From Sphingomonas lycopersici (GTDB taxonomy: Bacteria; Pseudomonadota; Alphaproteobacteria; Sphingomonadales; Sphingomonadaceae): 64,000 nucleotides of DNA. The notes beneath the pieces are model-generated. The model was given only the letters and a program-made list of their open reading frames with translations, was not told the DNA's origin and made no database searches. Where the stretch lies: NCBI RefSeq assembly GCF_026130605.1, contig NZ_JANFAU010000007.1, forward strand, positions 1-64,000, read 5' to 3'. The translations under genes and the position numbers were made by a program. This document shows, piece by piece, positions 43,844 to 53,856 of the stretch; within the stretch, counting starts at the first letter, position 1; each line of letters opens with the position of its first letter.

Positions 43844-44889
43844 GCGACCCGCGCGCCGCCGCCCGCGCGATCGACGCGCTGCGCCGCGGCTGGCCGATCC
43901 GTATCGGCGCGCTGGCGCTGTTGCCGGTCGAGACGGCGGATGCGGGGCGGCTCGCGGCGTTCGACCCGGAAGGCATCGCGCCGCTTTTGCTCTCCGCGGG
44001 CCGCGCGGCGACGCTCAAGCTCGCCAACCAGCGCGAAGCGGCCGAGCCCGATGCGCCGGTGCTGATCGATCGCGCGCCGTGGCTCGATTTCGCGATGGCG
44101 ACCGCGCTTGCCGATCCGCAGCTCGATCTCGCCACCCCGATGAAGGGGCCGTTCCGCGCGCTTCCGCTGATCGCCGCGGCGGATGCCGCCGCCGCCTTGC
44201 GGCTGGCGCGCATCGCCGGGCTGCTCCCCGCTTTCTTCGCGCGACCCGCGGGGGAAGCGGAGGTGACGATCACCCCCGCCGATATCGACGCGCATGAGGA
44301 TGCCACGCGGCTGACGATCGCGGCGCGCGCGCGGCTGCCGGTGGCGCATGCCGAGGATGCCGAGATCGTCGCCTTTCGTACCCCCGAATCGCCCGGCGAG
44401 CATGTCGCGCTGCTGATCGGCGAGCCCGACGGGCGCGCGCCGCTGGTGCGGCTGCACAGCGAATGCCTGACGGGCGATGCGCTCGGCAGCCTAAAATGCG
44501 ACTGCGGGCCGCAGCTCGACGCCGCGATCCGCGAGATCGAGGCGAGCGGCTGGGGCATCCTGCTCTATCTGCGGCAGGAAGGGCGCGGGATCGGGCTGGT
44601 CAACAAGCTTCGCGCTTATGCGCTGCAGGATCAGGGCTATGACACGGTCGACGCCAATACCCGGCTCGGCTTCGCGATCGATGCGCGCGATTTCGGGGTG
44701 GCGGCGCGGATGCTCGAACTGCTCGGCCAGCGCACGGTGCGGTTGCTGACCAACAACCCGGCCAAGGTCGCCGGGCTCGAAGCAGCGGGGATCGCGGTGG
44801 TGGAACGCGTGCCGCATTTCCTGCCGCCCAATCCGCACAACGAGAAGTATCTCGCCACCAAGCGCGATCGCACCGGGCACCAGCTCTGA
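43840..44889 (+). CDS. ribA: GTP cyclohydrolase II
   Basis: Opens GTP to start riboflavin synthesis. The catalytic domain (about residues 150-349) is intact: VRLHSECLTGDALGSLKCD has the zinc ligands Cys209, Cys220 and Cys222, and RQEGRGIGLVNKL carries the active-site residues. The N-terminal 150 residues resemble a worn RibB-type or GTP-cyclohydrolase-associated domain without visible RibB catalytic motifs. It supplies the activity missing from ribBX at 6160. The start is a TTG overlapping the xth stop. Confidence 0.93.
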   Translation: MSDPRAAARAIDALRRGWPIRIGALALLPVETADAGRLAAFDPEGIAPLLLSAGRAATLKLANQREAAEPDAPVLIDRAPWLDFAMATALADPQLDLATPMKGPFRALPLIAAADAAAALRLARIAGLLPAFFARPAGEAEVTITPADIDAHEDATRLTIAARARLPVAHAEDAEIVAFRTPESPGEHVALLIGEPDGRAPLVRLHSECLTGDALGSLKCDCGPQLDAAIREIEASGWGILLYLRQEGRGIGLVNKLRAYALQDQGYDTVDANTRLGFAIDARDFGVAARMLELLGQRTVRLLTNNPAKVAGLEAAGIAVVERVPHFLPPNPHNEKYLATKRDRTGHQL

Positions 44890-44910
44890 TTGGTGTGTGA
44901 CCCGTTCATC

Positions 44911-44993
44911 GTCATGCCGGAATTGATCCGGCATCCTGAGTCACAGGCGACGGTGTTCGTGGCTCTGGATGCCGGGTCGAGCCCGGCATGACG
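44911..44993. repeat. Hairpin repeat (GTCATGCCGG type)
   Basis: Ends GTCATGCCGG and CCCGGCATGAC are near-complementary, with an inner CCGGCATCC/GGATGCCGG pair. A partial copy of the same type is at the right edge (63973). Confidence 0.7.
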
Positions 44994-45018
44994 AGTAGAT
45001 CTGGCGCCGAATCAGCCG

Positions 45019-45124
45019 TCACCCGGCCTTGTGCCGGGGTCCATGGCGCCACGAACGCCGCAGCAAGAGCCTCTTGCCCTACGCCTGCCTCCCGATGGAG
45101 CCCGGCTCAAGGCCGGGGTGATGG
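45019..45124. repeat. Imperfect hairpin repeat (GGCCGGGGT type)
   Basis: CACCCGGCCTTGTGCCGGGG and CCCGGCTCAAGGCCGGGGTG lie at the two ends. Related to the perfect element at 17337. It sits in the convergent gap between ribA and the HAD gene. Confidence 0.55.
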
Positions 45125-45131
45125 AGAGTAA

Positions 45132-45794
45132 TCAGGCCAGCAGCCGCGCCACCTCGGTGAAATCATGCGCGATATCGTGCACCCCGAGCGCGCGGAGCCG
45201 CGCGGCGTGGTTTGGCGGGCAGTGGCTGCCCGCGCACAGCCCGATGACGTGCCCGCCCGATGCCACCGCCCCGGTTGCGCCGACCGGCGAATCCTCGATG
45301 ATCGCGCAGCCCTCGATCGGCACGCCGAGCTGCGCCGCGCCGTAGAGATAGATATCGGGCGCCGGCTTGCCATTGGCGACATGCTCGCGCCCCGAATAGA
45401 TATGGTCGCCGAACGCCGCGCTCAGCCCGATATGGTCGAGGTGGCGGCGAATCCAGCGCGTCGAGCTCGACGAGACGATCGCGCGCGGCAGATCGCGGGG
45501 CAGCGCTTCGACGAAGGCGACCGCGCCGGCGACCGCGTCGATCCCCGCCGCCATCACGCGTTCGTCCTCCACCTTGCGCGCCTCGTGGAAATCGGCGGGC
45601 AGCGGCCGCCCGATCCATTGCTCGATCCGCTCGAGGAAAGCGGCGCCCGATAGCCCCATGAAATTGGCCATCGATTCCTCTGCGGTCGTCGGATGGCCGA
45701 TCGCGGTGAGATAGGTCGCGATCTGGCGGTTGCCGACCGACTCGCTGTCGATCAGTACCCCGTCGAAATCGAACAGCAGCGCGGCGACCTTCAT
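45132..45794 (-). CDS. HAD family hydrolase, subfamily IA
   Basis: A 220-residue phosphatase-like protein. HAD motif I is FDFDGVLIDSE (about 8-18), motif II SSS near 110, motif III KPAPDIYL near 144 and motif IV IIEDSPVG near 168. Close to beta-phosphoglucomutase or sugar-phosphate phosphatases; the substrate is unknown. The ATG overlaps the YggS stop by four bases. Confidence 0.9.
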   Translation of the reverse strand: MKVAALLFDFDGVLIDSESVGNRQIATYLTAIGHPTTAEESMANFMGLSGAAFLERIEQWIGRPLPADFHEARKVEDERVMAAGIDAVAGAVAFVEALPRDLPRAIVSSSSTRWIRRHLDHIGLSAAFGDHIYSGREHVANGKPAPDIYLYGAAQLGVPIEGCAIIEDSPVGATGAVASGGHVIGLCAGSHCPPNHAARLRALGVHDIAHDFTEVARLLA

Positions 45795-46468
45795 GCGCGG
45801 GCGCCGAACAATGCGCTGCCGATGCGGACATGCGTCGCGCCGAGCATCACCGCGGTCTCGAAATCGTCCGACATCCCCATGCTGAGCCCCGCCAGCCCCG
45901 AATCGCGCGCGAGCTTTGCCAGCAGCGCGAAATAGGGTGCCGGCTCGATCCCGGCGGGGGGCAGGCACATCAGCCCGGCGAGCGGCAGGTCGGCGGCGCG
46001 CGCCTCGGCGAGCAAGGCGGGAAGCGCGGGAATCGCGCAGCCGCCCTTTTGCGGCTCGTCGCCGATATTGACCTGGACGAAGCACGCCGGGCGCTTGTCC
46101 TGCGCATCCATCGCCCTGGCGAGCGCGGCGACCAGCGACGGGCGATCGATCGAATGGATCGCATCGGCGAGCGCGACCGCTTCGGCCGCCTTGTTCGATT
46201 GAAGCTGGCCGATCAGGTGGAGCCGCGCATCGGGCCATTGGTCGCGCAGCGCCGGCCATTTCGCCTGCGCCTCCTGGACGCGATTCTCCCCGAAATCGCG
46301 CTGCCCGGCGGCGAGCAACGGCTCGATCGCCGCGGCGGGGTGCGTTTTCGAGACCGCGATCAGCGTTACGGTGGCGGGATCGCGCTGCGCGGGCTTGGCG
46401 GCGCGGGCGATCCGCGCGCGAATCTCGGCAAGGCGCGCGGCGGCGGGAGGAAGCTCGGCACGGGACAT
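45791..46468 (-). CDS. YggS family PLP homeostasis protein
   Basis: A 225-residue, single-domain PLP-binding protein. The PLP lysine is in LIAVSKTHPA (about 35-44); GENRVQEA (about 59-66) and MGMSDDFETAV near the C-terminus are family motifs. It controls pyridoxal phosphate levels rather than acting as a typical enzyme. Confidence 0.94.
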   Translation of the reverse strand: MSRAELPPAAARLAEIRARIARAAKPAQRDPATVTLIAVSKTHPAAAIEPLLAAGQRDFGENRVQEAQAKWPALRDQWPDARLHLIGQLQSNKAAEAVALADAIHSIDRPSLVAALARAMDAQDKRPACFVQVNIGDEPQKGGCAIPALPALLAEARAADLPLAGLMCLPPAGIEPAPYFALLAKLARDSGLAGLSMGMSDDFETAVMLGATHVRIGSALFGARA

Positions 46469-46490
46469 GCCCCGCGCTATAGGAAGCGCG

Positions 46491-47015
46491 ATGCGTCGCC
46501 GCCACCCCGTGCCGTCCCCGATCCCGTCATTGTGGCTGATGACCGACGAACGCAGCGGCGACGCTTTGTGGCGGGCGGTGCGGCGGCTGCCGCGCGGCGC
46601 GGGGATCGTCTTCCGCCATTATGCCACCCCGGCGGCCGAGCGCCGCCGGCTGTTCGCGCGGCTGCTGCGGATTGCGCGCGTGCGCGGGCTGGTACTGGTG
46701 CGGGCGGGGGATATGCCGCTGGCGGGCGAAATGGGGGTGCATGGCCGGCGCGGCGCGGGGCTGGTGACCTGGCCGGCGCATGATCGGCGCGAGGCGGTCG
46801 CGGGGCTGCGCCGCGGCGCCGATGTGCTGTTCGTCTCGCCGCTGTTCGCCACCCGCTCGCATCCCGGTGCGCCGGCGCTGGGGCCGCGGCGCGCGCGCGC
46901 GATTGCGGCGGGAATGCCGCTATGCCGAATCGCGCTCGGCGGAATGGATGCGCGGCGTTACGCGCGACTCACGGGATTCAACGGCTGGGCTGGAATCGAC
47001 GCTTTGGTGCGATAG
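46491..47015 (+). CDS. ThiE/TenI-like protein
   Basis: A 174-residue TIM-barrel protein resembling thiamine phosphate synthase and TenI. The LFVSPLFATRSHPGAPALG stretch (about 103-121) matches the ThiE phosphate-binding and substrate loop, and LGGM near 146 the next loop. The QxRxK pyrimidine-binding motif and the usual lysine after the threonine of that loop are missing, so a TenI-like or inactive role is more likely than true ThiE. Divergent from yggS. Confidence 0.75.
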   Translation: MRRRHPVPSPIPSLWLMTDERSGDALWRAVRRLPRGAGIVFRHYATPAAERRRLFARLLRIARVRGLVLVRAGDMPLAGEMGVHGRRGAGLVTWPAHDRREAVAGLRRGADVLFVSPLFATRSHPGAPALGPRRARAIAAGMPLCRIALGGMDARRYARLTGFNGWAGIDALVR

Positions 47016-47036
47016 AGCGTCGGGCGCGCAACACAC

Positions 47037-47115
47037 CCGTTCGCCCTGAGCTTGTCGAAGGCCGTCCTGTCGTTGTTGAGTTGGGGCCGCCCTTCGACAA
47101 GCTCAGGGCGAACGG
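47037..47115. repeat. Dispersed hairpin repeat family A, copy 4
   Basis: CCGTTCGCCCTGAGCTTGTC at the left and its exact complement at the right. It lies between two convergent genes. Confidence 0.85.
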
Positions 47116-47136
47116 GGAATATCGGCGCAGCGCGCG

Positions 47137-47871
47137 TTAGAAGCGGAACGCCGTCCCGACATAGACCGCCTGGCTGTCGCGGCGATCGTCGGTGAACTGC
47201 GACTGGGTCAGCCGCTCGCGCTCGCTCTTGTAGCGCAGCCCCGCGGTGAGATCGATGTTGCGGGTCAGCGAATAGGAACCGCCGACGTCGATCGCATAGC
47301 TCGACGTATTGTCGAGCGTCTTCGCCGCGCCGGGCAGCGGGCGATCGGCGGTCGCCTTCACGCGGCCGGTGAAGCGGTTGAGCGAATAGCTGACCGCGAC
47401 ATCGGTCGATTCGCGGCTGCCGGGCTGCGGCCCGACGTCGATGCGCGAGATATCGCCCGACACCGCGAAGCGCTGCCAGCCGATCGCCGCGCCGAGATTA
47501 TAGGCGATCGGCGCGATTCCGACGGTCGGCGCGGTGCCGGTGAAGCCGTTCGACTCGCCCGCGCGAGTCGAACGCGCGCGCACCGCGACGGTCACCGCGC
47601 GATTGCCCTGCCGGGTTTCGGCCGGGGTGAAGCGGAATTCGCCGACATCGGCGCTGTCGAGCCCGCCGCGCGCGAACACCGCCGCAAGCCGCGGATCGGC
47701 CGCCGAAGGGGTAAATCCGCTGGAAAAACGGGAGCTTGCACTTGCGGCGGCGACGGCCTTCTTGGCCGCGCGCTGCCCGATCTCGGTGGCGCCGATCGCA
47801 GGCGCAACCACGGCGGTCGCGGCGACAAGCGCCACGATCATACCGCCAGCAATCGCGCGTGCAGCGACCAC
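47137..47871 (-). CDS. Hypothetical outer-membrane beta-barrel-like protein
   Basis: A 244-residue exported protein not matched to a named family. It has a signal peptide (about 1-28, ending VAPAIGA), and the C-terminal half alternates polar and hydrophobic residues as in beta-barrels (DISRIDVGP, VAVSYSLNRF, IDVGGSYSL, LTAGLRYKSER). It ends in Phe (VYVGTAFRF), the usual outer-membrane barrel signal. The GTG at 47871 with GGAGGG four bases upstream is preferred to a TTG four codons earlier. Confidence 0.75.
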   Translation of the reverse strand: MVAARAIAGGMIVALVAATAVVAPAIGATEIGQRAAKKAVAAASASSRFSSGFTPSAADPRLAAVFARGGLDSADVGEFRFTPAETRQGNRAVTVAVRARSTRAGESNGFTGTAPTVGIAPIAYNLGAAIGWQRFAVSGDISRIDVGPQPGSRESTDVAVSYSLNRFTGRVKATADRPLPGAAKTLDNTSSYAIDVGGSYSLTRNIDLTAGLRYKSERERLTQSQFTDDRRDSQAVYVGTAFRF

Positions 47872-48065
47872 GAGTCCCTCCAACCATGGATTGAAAATTC
47901 GCCTAACATGATTCGATCCCGGCGCACCATCTTTTGAGTCGCTTTATTGCTAAGTGTTGCAAGACTCCCACATCGCCGGGTGATCCTGGGCGGCACCGCC
48001 CCCGCTTGCGGGGGGACGGGTGCCTATGTAGAGGTTGCGGCTGCCTTTACCCAGCTTTCAGGACG

Positions 48066-48509
48066 ATGCCGATGTTCCGCCCGTTGCGTTTTGCGCTAGC
48101 AATTGGTGCCGCCCTTGCTCTTACGGCATGTGGCGGCCACAAAAAGGTGCGGCCCGAGGCGGATCTTGCCGCGTCGAAGATCACCACGATCGGCGTCAAC
48201 AGCTATCTGTGGCGCGCGACGCTCGACACCCTGTCGTTCATGCCGCTGCTCCAGACGGATTCGAACGGCGGCGTCGTGGTGACCGACTGGTACGTCAACC
48301 CGCAGGTGCCGACCGAGCGGATGAAGGTGACGGTTTCGATCCTCGACCAGGATCTGCGCGCCGATGCGCTGCGCGTCGCCGCGCTGCGCGAGGTGAACCA
48401 GAACGGCCAGTGGGTCTCGGCCCCGGTCGCGGCGTCCACCGTGCAGAAGCTCGAGGACATCATCCTCACCCGCGCGCGCGACCTGCGCCGCGCCTCGATC
48501 ACCGGCTGA
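48066..48509 (+). CDS. DUF3576 family lipoprotein
   Basis: A 147-residue protein with a lipobox (ALTAC, about residue 22) and a DUF3576 domain (ITTIGVNSYLWRATLDTL about 39-56). In alphaproteobacteria it regularly precedes leuS and may act at the envelope. ATG 48066 or 48072 may be used. Confidence 0.85.
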   Translation: MPMFRPLRFALAIGAALALTACGGHKKVRPEADLAASKITTIGVNSYLWRATLDTLSFMPLLQTDSNGGVVVTDWYVNPQVPTERMKVTVSILDQDLRADALRVAALREVNQNGQWVSAPVAASTVQKLEDIILTRARDLRRASITG

Positions 48510-48571
48510 GCGATGCGGTCGCGGGCCTTTACACAAGCCCGCACCGCGCGCCGCCACACCGATAAGAGATA

Positions 48572-51082
48572 ATGAGCAACACCCGTTTCAACGCGCTGAA
48601 GGCGGACGCCCACTGGCAACAGGTGTGGGACGACGCCAAGACCTTTGCCGCCCGCGACGACAGCCCCAAGCCCAAAAGCTATGTGCTGGAGATGTTCCCC
48701 TATCCCTCGGGGCGCATCCACATGGGGCACGTCCGCAATTACACGATGGGCGACGTGCTCGCGCGCTATCGGCGGATGAAGGGCATGGAAGTGCTCCATC
48801 CGATGGGGTGGGATGCGTTCGGCATGCCCGCGGAAAATGCCGCGATGGAAAAGGGCGTCCACCCGGGCGGCTGGACCCGCGACAATATCGCGACGATGAA
48901 GGCGCAGCTCAAACGGCTCGGCTTCGCGCTCGACTGGACGCGCGAACTCGCCACCTGCGAGCCCGACTATTACGGGCACGAGCAGGCGCTGTTCCTCAAA
49001 TTCTACGAACACGGGCTCGTCTACCGCAAGGAAAGCGCGGTCAATTGGGACCCGGTCGACATGACCGTGCTCGCCAACGAACAGGTGATCGACGGGCGCG
49101 GCTGGCGTTCCGGCGCCTTGGTCGAGAAGCGCAAGCTGAGCCAGTGGTTCCTCAAGATCACCGCCTTTGCCGATGATCTGCTGTCCGGCGTGAAGGCGCT
49201 GGAACATTGGCCGGACAAGGTGCGGCTGATGCAGGAGAATTGGATCGGCAAGAGCCAGGGGCTCACCTTCCGCTTCGCTTTGTCGGCCAGCGTCGGCGGT
49301 GCGGACACGGTCGAGGTGTTCACCACCCGGCCCGATACGATCTTCGGCGCGAGCTTCGTCGCGGTCGCGGCGGACCACCCGATCGCGCAGGCGATCGCCG
49401 CGAACAGCCCCGAGGCGGCGGCGTTCATCGAGCGCTGCAAACAGGGCGGCACCACCGCGGCCGAGCTCGAAACGCAGGAGAAGCTGGGCTTCGATACCGG
49501 CATCACCGCGAACCATCCCTTTGATCCGGCGTGGCAATTGCCGGTCTATATCGCCAATTTCGTGCTGATGGATTATGGCGTCGGCGCGGTTTACGGCGTG
49601 CCCGCGCATGACCAGCGCGATTTCGAATTCGCGCGCAAATACGGGCTGCCGATCCGCCGCGTCGTCTCCGACGGCGCGAAGGATGCCCCCGAATTCCACG
49701 AGGACGAGGCGTATAGCGGGCCGGGGACCGTGGTGAATTCGCACTTCCTCGACGGGATGGACATCGAGGACGCCAAGCGCGAGGTGATCCGCCGCGCGGA
49801 GGACGGCGGCTGGGGCGAGGGCGCCACGGTCTATCGCCTGCGCGACTGGGGCGTGAGCCGCCAGCGTTACTGGGGCACCCCGATCCCGATCATCCATTGC
49901 GCCGCGTGCGGCGTGGTGCCGGTGCCGGCCGACCAATTGCCGGTCGTGCTGCCCGAGGACGTCAGCTTCGCCACCCCCGGCAACCCGCTCGACAAGCATC
50001 CGACATGGAAGCACGTCGCTTGCCCGACATGCGGCGGGGAGGCGCTGCGCGAGACCGACACGCTCGATACCTTCGCGGATTCGTCCTGGTATTTCATCCG
50101 CTTCGCCAGCCAACCCAAGGACAAGCCGTTCGACAAGGCGGTCGCCGAAAGCTGGCTACCGGTCGGGCAATATATCGGCGGGGTCGAGCATGCGATCCTC
50201 CATCTGCTCTACGCCCGCTTCTGGACCCGCGCGCTCAACCATATCGGGATGATCGACGTCAGCGAGCCGTTCACCGGCCTGTTCACCCAGGGGATGGTGA
50301 CGCACGAGACGTACAAATCCGCCGACGGCCGCTGGCTGGCGCCGGACGACGTGCGCGACGGCATCGAGATCGCCACCGGCGCGGCCGTGACGCTGGGCCG
50401 CGTCGAGAAGATGTCGAAATCGAAGAAGAATACCGTCGATCCGACCGGCATCGTCGATCAGTACGGCGCCGACGCGGTGCGCTGGTTCATGCTGTCGGAT
50501 TCGCCCCCCGAGCGCGATTTGCCGTGGAGCGAGGCGGGGATCGAGGGTGCGTGGCGCTTCGTCCAGCGCTTGTGGCGGCTGTTCGAAGGGGCCGGGGCCG
50601 GCGAGGGCGCCGATACCGCGCTCGACCGCAAATTGCACCAGACGATCGCCGGCGTCGCGGCGGATATCGAGGCTCTGTCGTTCAACAAGGCGGTCGCCAA
50701 AATCTACGAACTCGCCAATGCGATCGAAAAGGCCGCGCCCTCGGCGTCGCGCGACAATGCGATCCGCAACGTGATGCTGCTCGTCGCGCCGATGGTGCCG
50801 CATCTCGCCGAGGAGGCGTGGGCGGCAGCCGGCGGAACGGGGCTGATCGCCGACGCCGCCTGGCCGGCGGTCGACGCGGCGCTGCTGGTCGAGGACGAGG
50901 TGACGATCGCGATCCAGGTCAACGGCAAGCTGCGCGACACTTTGGTGCTGCCCAAGGGCCAGTCGAAGGAGGCGATCGAAGCCGCGGCGCTTGCCAGCGA
51001 CAAGGTGATCCGTATCCTTGAGGGCAAGACGCCGAAGAAGGTGATCGTGGTGCCCGATCGATTGGTCAATCTCGTCGCATGA
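48572..51082 (+). CDS. leuS: Leucine--tRNA ligase
   Basis: Class Ia synthetase, 836 residues. The HIGH motif is [11 protein letters not shown] (about 47-57) and KMSKS is at about 613-617 ([13 protein letters not shown]). An editing domain lies between them (about 220-410). The stop overlaps the lptE start by four bases. Confidence 0.97.
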   Translation: MSNTRFNALKADAHWQQVWDDAKTFAARDDSPKPKSYVLEMFPYPSGRIHMGHVRNYTMGDVLARYRRMKGMEVLHPMGWDAFGMPAENAAMEKGVHPGGWTRDNIATMKAQLKRLGFALDWTRELATCEPDYYGHEQALFLKFYEHGLVYRKESAVNWDPVDMTVLANEQVIDGRGWRSGALVEKRKLSQWFLKITAFADDLLSGVKALEHWPDKVRLMQENWIGKSQGLTFRFALSASVGGADTVEVFTTRPDTIFGASFVAVAADHPIAQAIAANSPEAAAFIERCKQGGTTAAELETQEKLGFDTGITANHPFDPAWQLPVYIANFVLMDYGVGAVYGVPAHDQRDFEFARKYGLPIRRVVSDGAKDAPEFHEDEAYSGPGTVVNSHFLDGMDIEDAKREVIRRAEDGGWGEGATVYRLRDWGVSRQRYWGTPIPIIHCAACGVVPVPADQLPVVLPEDVSFATPGNPLDKHPTWKHVACPTCGGEALRETDTLDTFADSSWYFIRFASQPKDKPFDKAVAESWLPVGQYIGGVEHAILHLLYARFWTRALNHIGMIDVSEPFTGLFTQGMVTHETYKSADGRWLAPDDVRDGIEIATGAAVTLGRVEKMSKSKKNTVDPTGIVDQYGADAVRWFMLSDSPPERDLPWSEAGIEGAWRFVQRLWRLFEGAGAGEGADTALDRKLHQTIAGVAADIEALSFNKAVAKIYELANAIEKAAPSASRDNAIRNVMLLVAPMVPHLAEEAWAAAGGTGLIADAAWPAVDAALLVEDEVTIAIQVNGKLRDTLVLPKGQSKEAIEAAALASDKVIRILEGKTPKKVIVVPDRLVNLVA

Positions 51083-51579
51083 AGCGCGCTGCCGCCCTCC
51101 TTGCGCTCGGGCTGACGCTCGGCGGGTGCGGGCTCAGGCCGCTCTATACCGCGGGCGGCGCGGGGCCGGTGGCGAATGCGCTCGGCCAGGTCGATGTCGC
51201 GCCGATCGAGGGCAAATCGGGCTGGCTCGTCTCTAATGCGCTGCGCGACCGGCTCGGCGCGGGCGGGACGAGCCAGGCGCGCTATCGGCTCGACGTCAAA
51301 CTCGACGATCGGATCATCGGCCTCGCGGTGCGTAGCGATAACAGCGTGACCCGCGAGCGCCGCACGTTGCGCGCGCGCTACCAGCTCGTCGCGCTCGACA
51401 GCGGGACGGTGGTGCTCGACGCCACCGCCGGGTCGGACGCGGGGATCGACGTCGTGACCTCCGAATATGCCACGATCGCCGCGGAGAGCACCGCGCTCGA
51501 ACGGTTGAGCGATATCGTCGCCGACCAGATCGTTGCGCGCGTCGCGCTCTATGCGAGGAACGAGTCGCTCCGCAAATGA
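51079..51579 (+). CDS. lptE: LPS assembly lipoprotein LptE
   Basis: A 166-residue lipoprotein (lipobox LGGC, Cys17; GLRPLY after it) forming the plug of the LptD outer-membrane LPS translocon. The genomic order leuS-lptE-holA is conserved in Proteobacteria and supports the call. Confidence 0.92.
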   Translation: MKRAAALLALGLTLGGCGLRPLYTAGGAGPVANALGQVDVAPIEGKSGWLVSNALRDRLGAGGTSQARYRLDVKLDDRIIGLAVRSDNSVTRERRTLRARYQLVALDSGTVVLDATAGSDAGIDVVTSEYATIAAESTALERLSDIVADQIVARVALYARNESLRK

Positions 51580-52601
51580 AGGCGAGCGAGACGCGGATCC
51601 GGCAAGCGCTCGACCGGCCATCGCCCGATATCCGGCTCTATCTGCTTTATGGTCCCGATGAATCCGCCGCGCTTGCGCTGGCGGAGCGGCTCGGGCGCGC
51701 GATGGGGCCGGAGGCGGAGCGGGTCGACCTCGACGGCGCGGCGCTCCGGGGCGATTCGGCGCGGCTCGCGGACGAGGCGGCGTCGCTCTCGCTGTTCGGC
51801 ACCGCGCGCTACATCCGCGTCACGGGCGTGGGGGACGAATCGACCGCGGCGGTCGAGGCGCTTCTCGCGGCGGAGCGCGCGGGCAATCCGGTGGTGATGA
51901 TCGCGCCTTCGGCCAAGGCGACCAGCCGGCTGGTCAAGCGTGCGCTGGAGGCGGATTCGGCGCTCGCCACCGCATGCTATGTGCCGGTGGGCGAGGGGGC
52001 CGAGGCGCTCGCCGGGCAGCTTGCGCGCGAGCATGGCCTGCGCATGGCGGGCGGCGCGGCGCGGCGGCTGGTGCAGGCAACGGGCGCCGATCGCGCGGTG
52101 ATGACGCGCGAGCTGGAGAAATTGGCGCTTTACCTCGATGCCGGCCCCGATCGCCCGCAGCAGCTCGACGATGCCGCGCTCGATGCGGTCGGCGCCGATC
52201 TGGGCGAGGCGGAAATGTCGGAGATCGTCGAGGCGGTGGTCGCCGGGCATTCGTCCGACCTCGGCGATGCGTTGCGGCGGATGGGCGAGGCGGGGGGCTC
52301 GGCGATCCCGTGGCTGCGCTCGCTCGCGCGCCGGCTGGGCGCGCTGGCGGAGATGCGCGCCGATGTCGCGGCGGGGGGCGATATCGCGTCGGTGATCAAG
52401 CGCCATCGCGTCTTCTTCCGCGAGGAAGCCGCAACTGCGGCGGCGCTGCGCCGCTGGAGCCCCGAAGCGCTGGCCGAGGCGCAGCGCCAGGTGCGCCGTG
52501 TCGAGCGTGCGCTGGTGGCGAGCGGGACTGCGGGAGCGGTGCTGGCGGATCAGGCGATGATCAGGCTGGCCGAACGCGCGCGGCGATTGGGGCGGGGATA
52601 G
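51576..52601 (+). CDS. holA: DNA polymerase III delta subunit
   Basis: Clamp-loader delta subunit, the wrench that opens the sliding clamp. The 341-residue protein begins [13 protein letters not shown], has the AAA-like segment LYLLYGPDESAALAL (about 21-35) and a helical C-terminal collar. The start overlaps lptE by four bases. Confidence 0.93.
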   Translation: MKASETRIRQALDRPSPDIRLYLLYGPDESAALALAERLGRAMGPEAERVDLDGAALRGDSARLADEAASLSLFGTARYIRVTGVGDESTAAVEALLAAERAGNPVVMIAPSAKATSRLVKRALEADSALATACYVPVGEGAEALAGQLAREHGLRMAGGAARRLVQATGADRAVMTRELEKLALYLDAGPDRPQQLDDAALDAVGADLGEAEMSEIVEAVVAGHSSDLGDALRRMGEAGGSAIPWLRSLARRLGALAEMRADVAAGGDIASVIKRHRVFFREEAATAAALRRWSPEALAEAQRQVRRVERALVASGTAGAVLADQAMIRLAERARRLGRG

Positions 52602-52645
52602 AGTCGCTAACCCATCGTCAAGCAATGTGCGCCACGCTGACCAGC

Positions 52646-52936
52646 ATGCCGAAAATCCCGCGATATCGAAGCCATAGCTCGCGGGGCGCGCGTATCAAGG
52701 CAGCGGCGCGCCTCATCCTCATGACAATCCTCTTTGCGTTTGCCGTCCACCACCTTGTCGATGGTTTGCGCGACGAAAGGCTGGCATTCCCGCTCAGGTA
52801 TGCTCACCCGATCACGGCGGCCGAGCACCCTGTTTATTTCGCTCTCACGGCGCTGGTCTGGCTGTTTGCCGTGGCGCTATTTGGCTTTATCGCCTTTGGA
52901 CTCGGGCGCGCGCTACTGGACGAGATGCGCCGCTAA
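52646..52936 (+). CDS. Hypothetical small membrane protein
   Basis: A 96-residue protein with a basic N-terminus, one hydrophobic segment (about 28-42) and a second, stronger membrane helix (about 65-88, FALTALVWLFAVALFGFIAF). No family recognised. It lies in the convergent gap between holA and parB. Third-position GC looks lower than in neighbours, so recent arrival or a weakly constrained gene is possible. ATG 52625 is an alternative start. Confidence 0.55.
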   Translation: MPKIPRYRSHSSRGARIKAAARLILMTILFAFAVHHLVDGLRDERLAFPLRYAHPITAAEHPVYFALTALVWLFAVALFGFIAFGLGRALLDEMRR

Positions 52937-52959
52937 TACCTCCCGGTCCGCGCGGGGCG

Positions 52960-53856
52960 CTAAATCCGCTCGCCGCTCAACCGCTGGCAGACCATATCGA
53001 GTTGATCGAGCGTCGAATAATCGAGCGTGATCGATCCGCCGCGATCGCTGTAGCTGATCCGCACGTTGAGCCCGAGCAGATCGGAAAGCTGGCGTTCGAG
53101 CGCGACGATATCGGCTGCCGAATCGGACGGGTGGCGAATCGGCGCGACCGTCGCGCCACGCCCGCCGCCCGGCTTGGCGGCGCTGGCGAGGCGCTCGGTC
53201 TGGCGCACCGACAGGCCCTTTTCGATCACTTCCTCGGCGAGCGCGATCGGATCGGGCGCGCCGATCAGCGCGCGCGCATGCCCCATCGAAAGCTTGCCGT
53301 CGATCACCAGCGCCTGAACTTCCGACGGAAGATCAAGTAATCTCAATAGGTTAGCGATGTGGCTGCGCGATTTGTGGACGATCTTCGCCAGCACTTCCTG
53401 GGTGTGGCCGAATTCCTCGGCCAGCCGGTGATAGGCCTGCGCCTCTTCGATCGCGTTGAGATCCTGCCGCTGGATATTCTCGAGCAGCGCGATCTGCAGC
53501 GTGTCGGTGTCGCTGTAATCGCGGACGACGACGGGGATTTCGTGGAGCCGCGCGCGCTGCGCCGCACGCCAGCGGCGTTCGCCGGCGACGATCTGATAGT
53601 CGTGACCGTGCGGGCGGACGATGATCGGCTGGATCAGCCCGCGCTCGGCGATCGAGGCGGCGAGTTCGGTCAGCGCCGCTTCGTCGAAATGGCGGCGCGG
53701 CTGGCCGGGGTGCGGCGCGATCGAACTGATCGGGATCATCCGCACGCCCGAGGTGTTATGGCCTTCCTTGGCGGTCTCGGCCTCGTCGCGCGCGAAATCG
53801 CCGAGCAGGGCGTTGAGCCCGCGGCCGAGGCCGGGGCGGGGGCGGCGATCGGTCAT
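52960..53856 (-). CDS. parB: Chromosome-partitioning protein ParB
   Basis: CTP-dependent DNA clamp that loads at parS and spreads. The 298-residue protein contains GLGRGLNALLGD near the start, the CTP-binding ERRWRAAQ element (about 96-103) and the HTH region HKSRSHIANLLRLLDLP (about 161-177), and ends with a dimerisation domain. Two parS sites lie 1.7 and 4 kb upstream. Confidence 0.96.
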   Translation of the reverse strand: MTDRRPRPGLGRGLNALLGDFARDEAETAKEGHNTSGVRMIPISSIAPHPGQPRRHFDEAALTELAASIAERGLIQPIIVRPHGHDYQIVAGERRWRAAQRARLHEIPVVVRDYSDTDTLQIALLENIQRQDLNAIEEAQAYHRLAEEFGHTQEVLAKIVHKSRSHIANLLRLLDLPSEVQALVIDGKLSMGHARALIGAPDPIALAEEVIEKGLSVRQTERLASAAKPGGGRGATVAPIRHPSDSAADIVALERQLSDLLGLNVRISYSDRGGSITLDYSTLDQLDMVCQRLSGERI

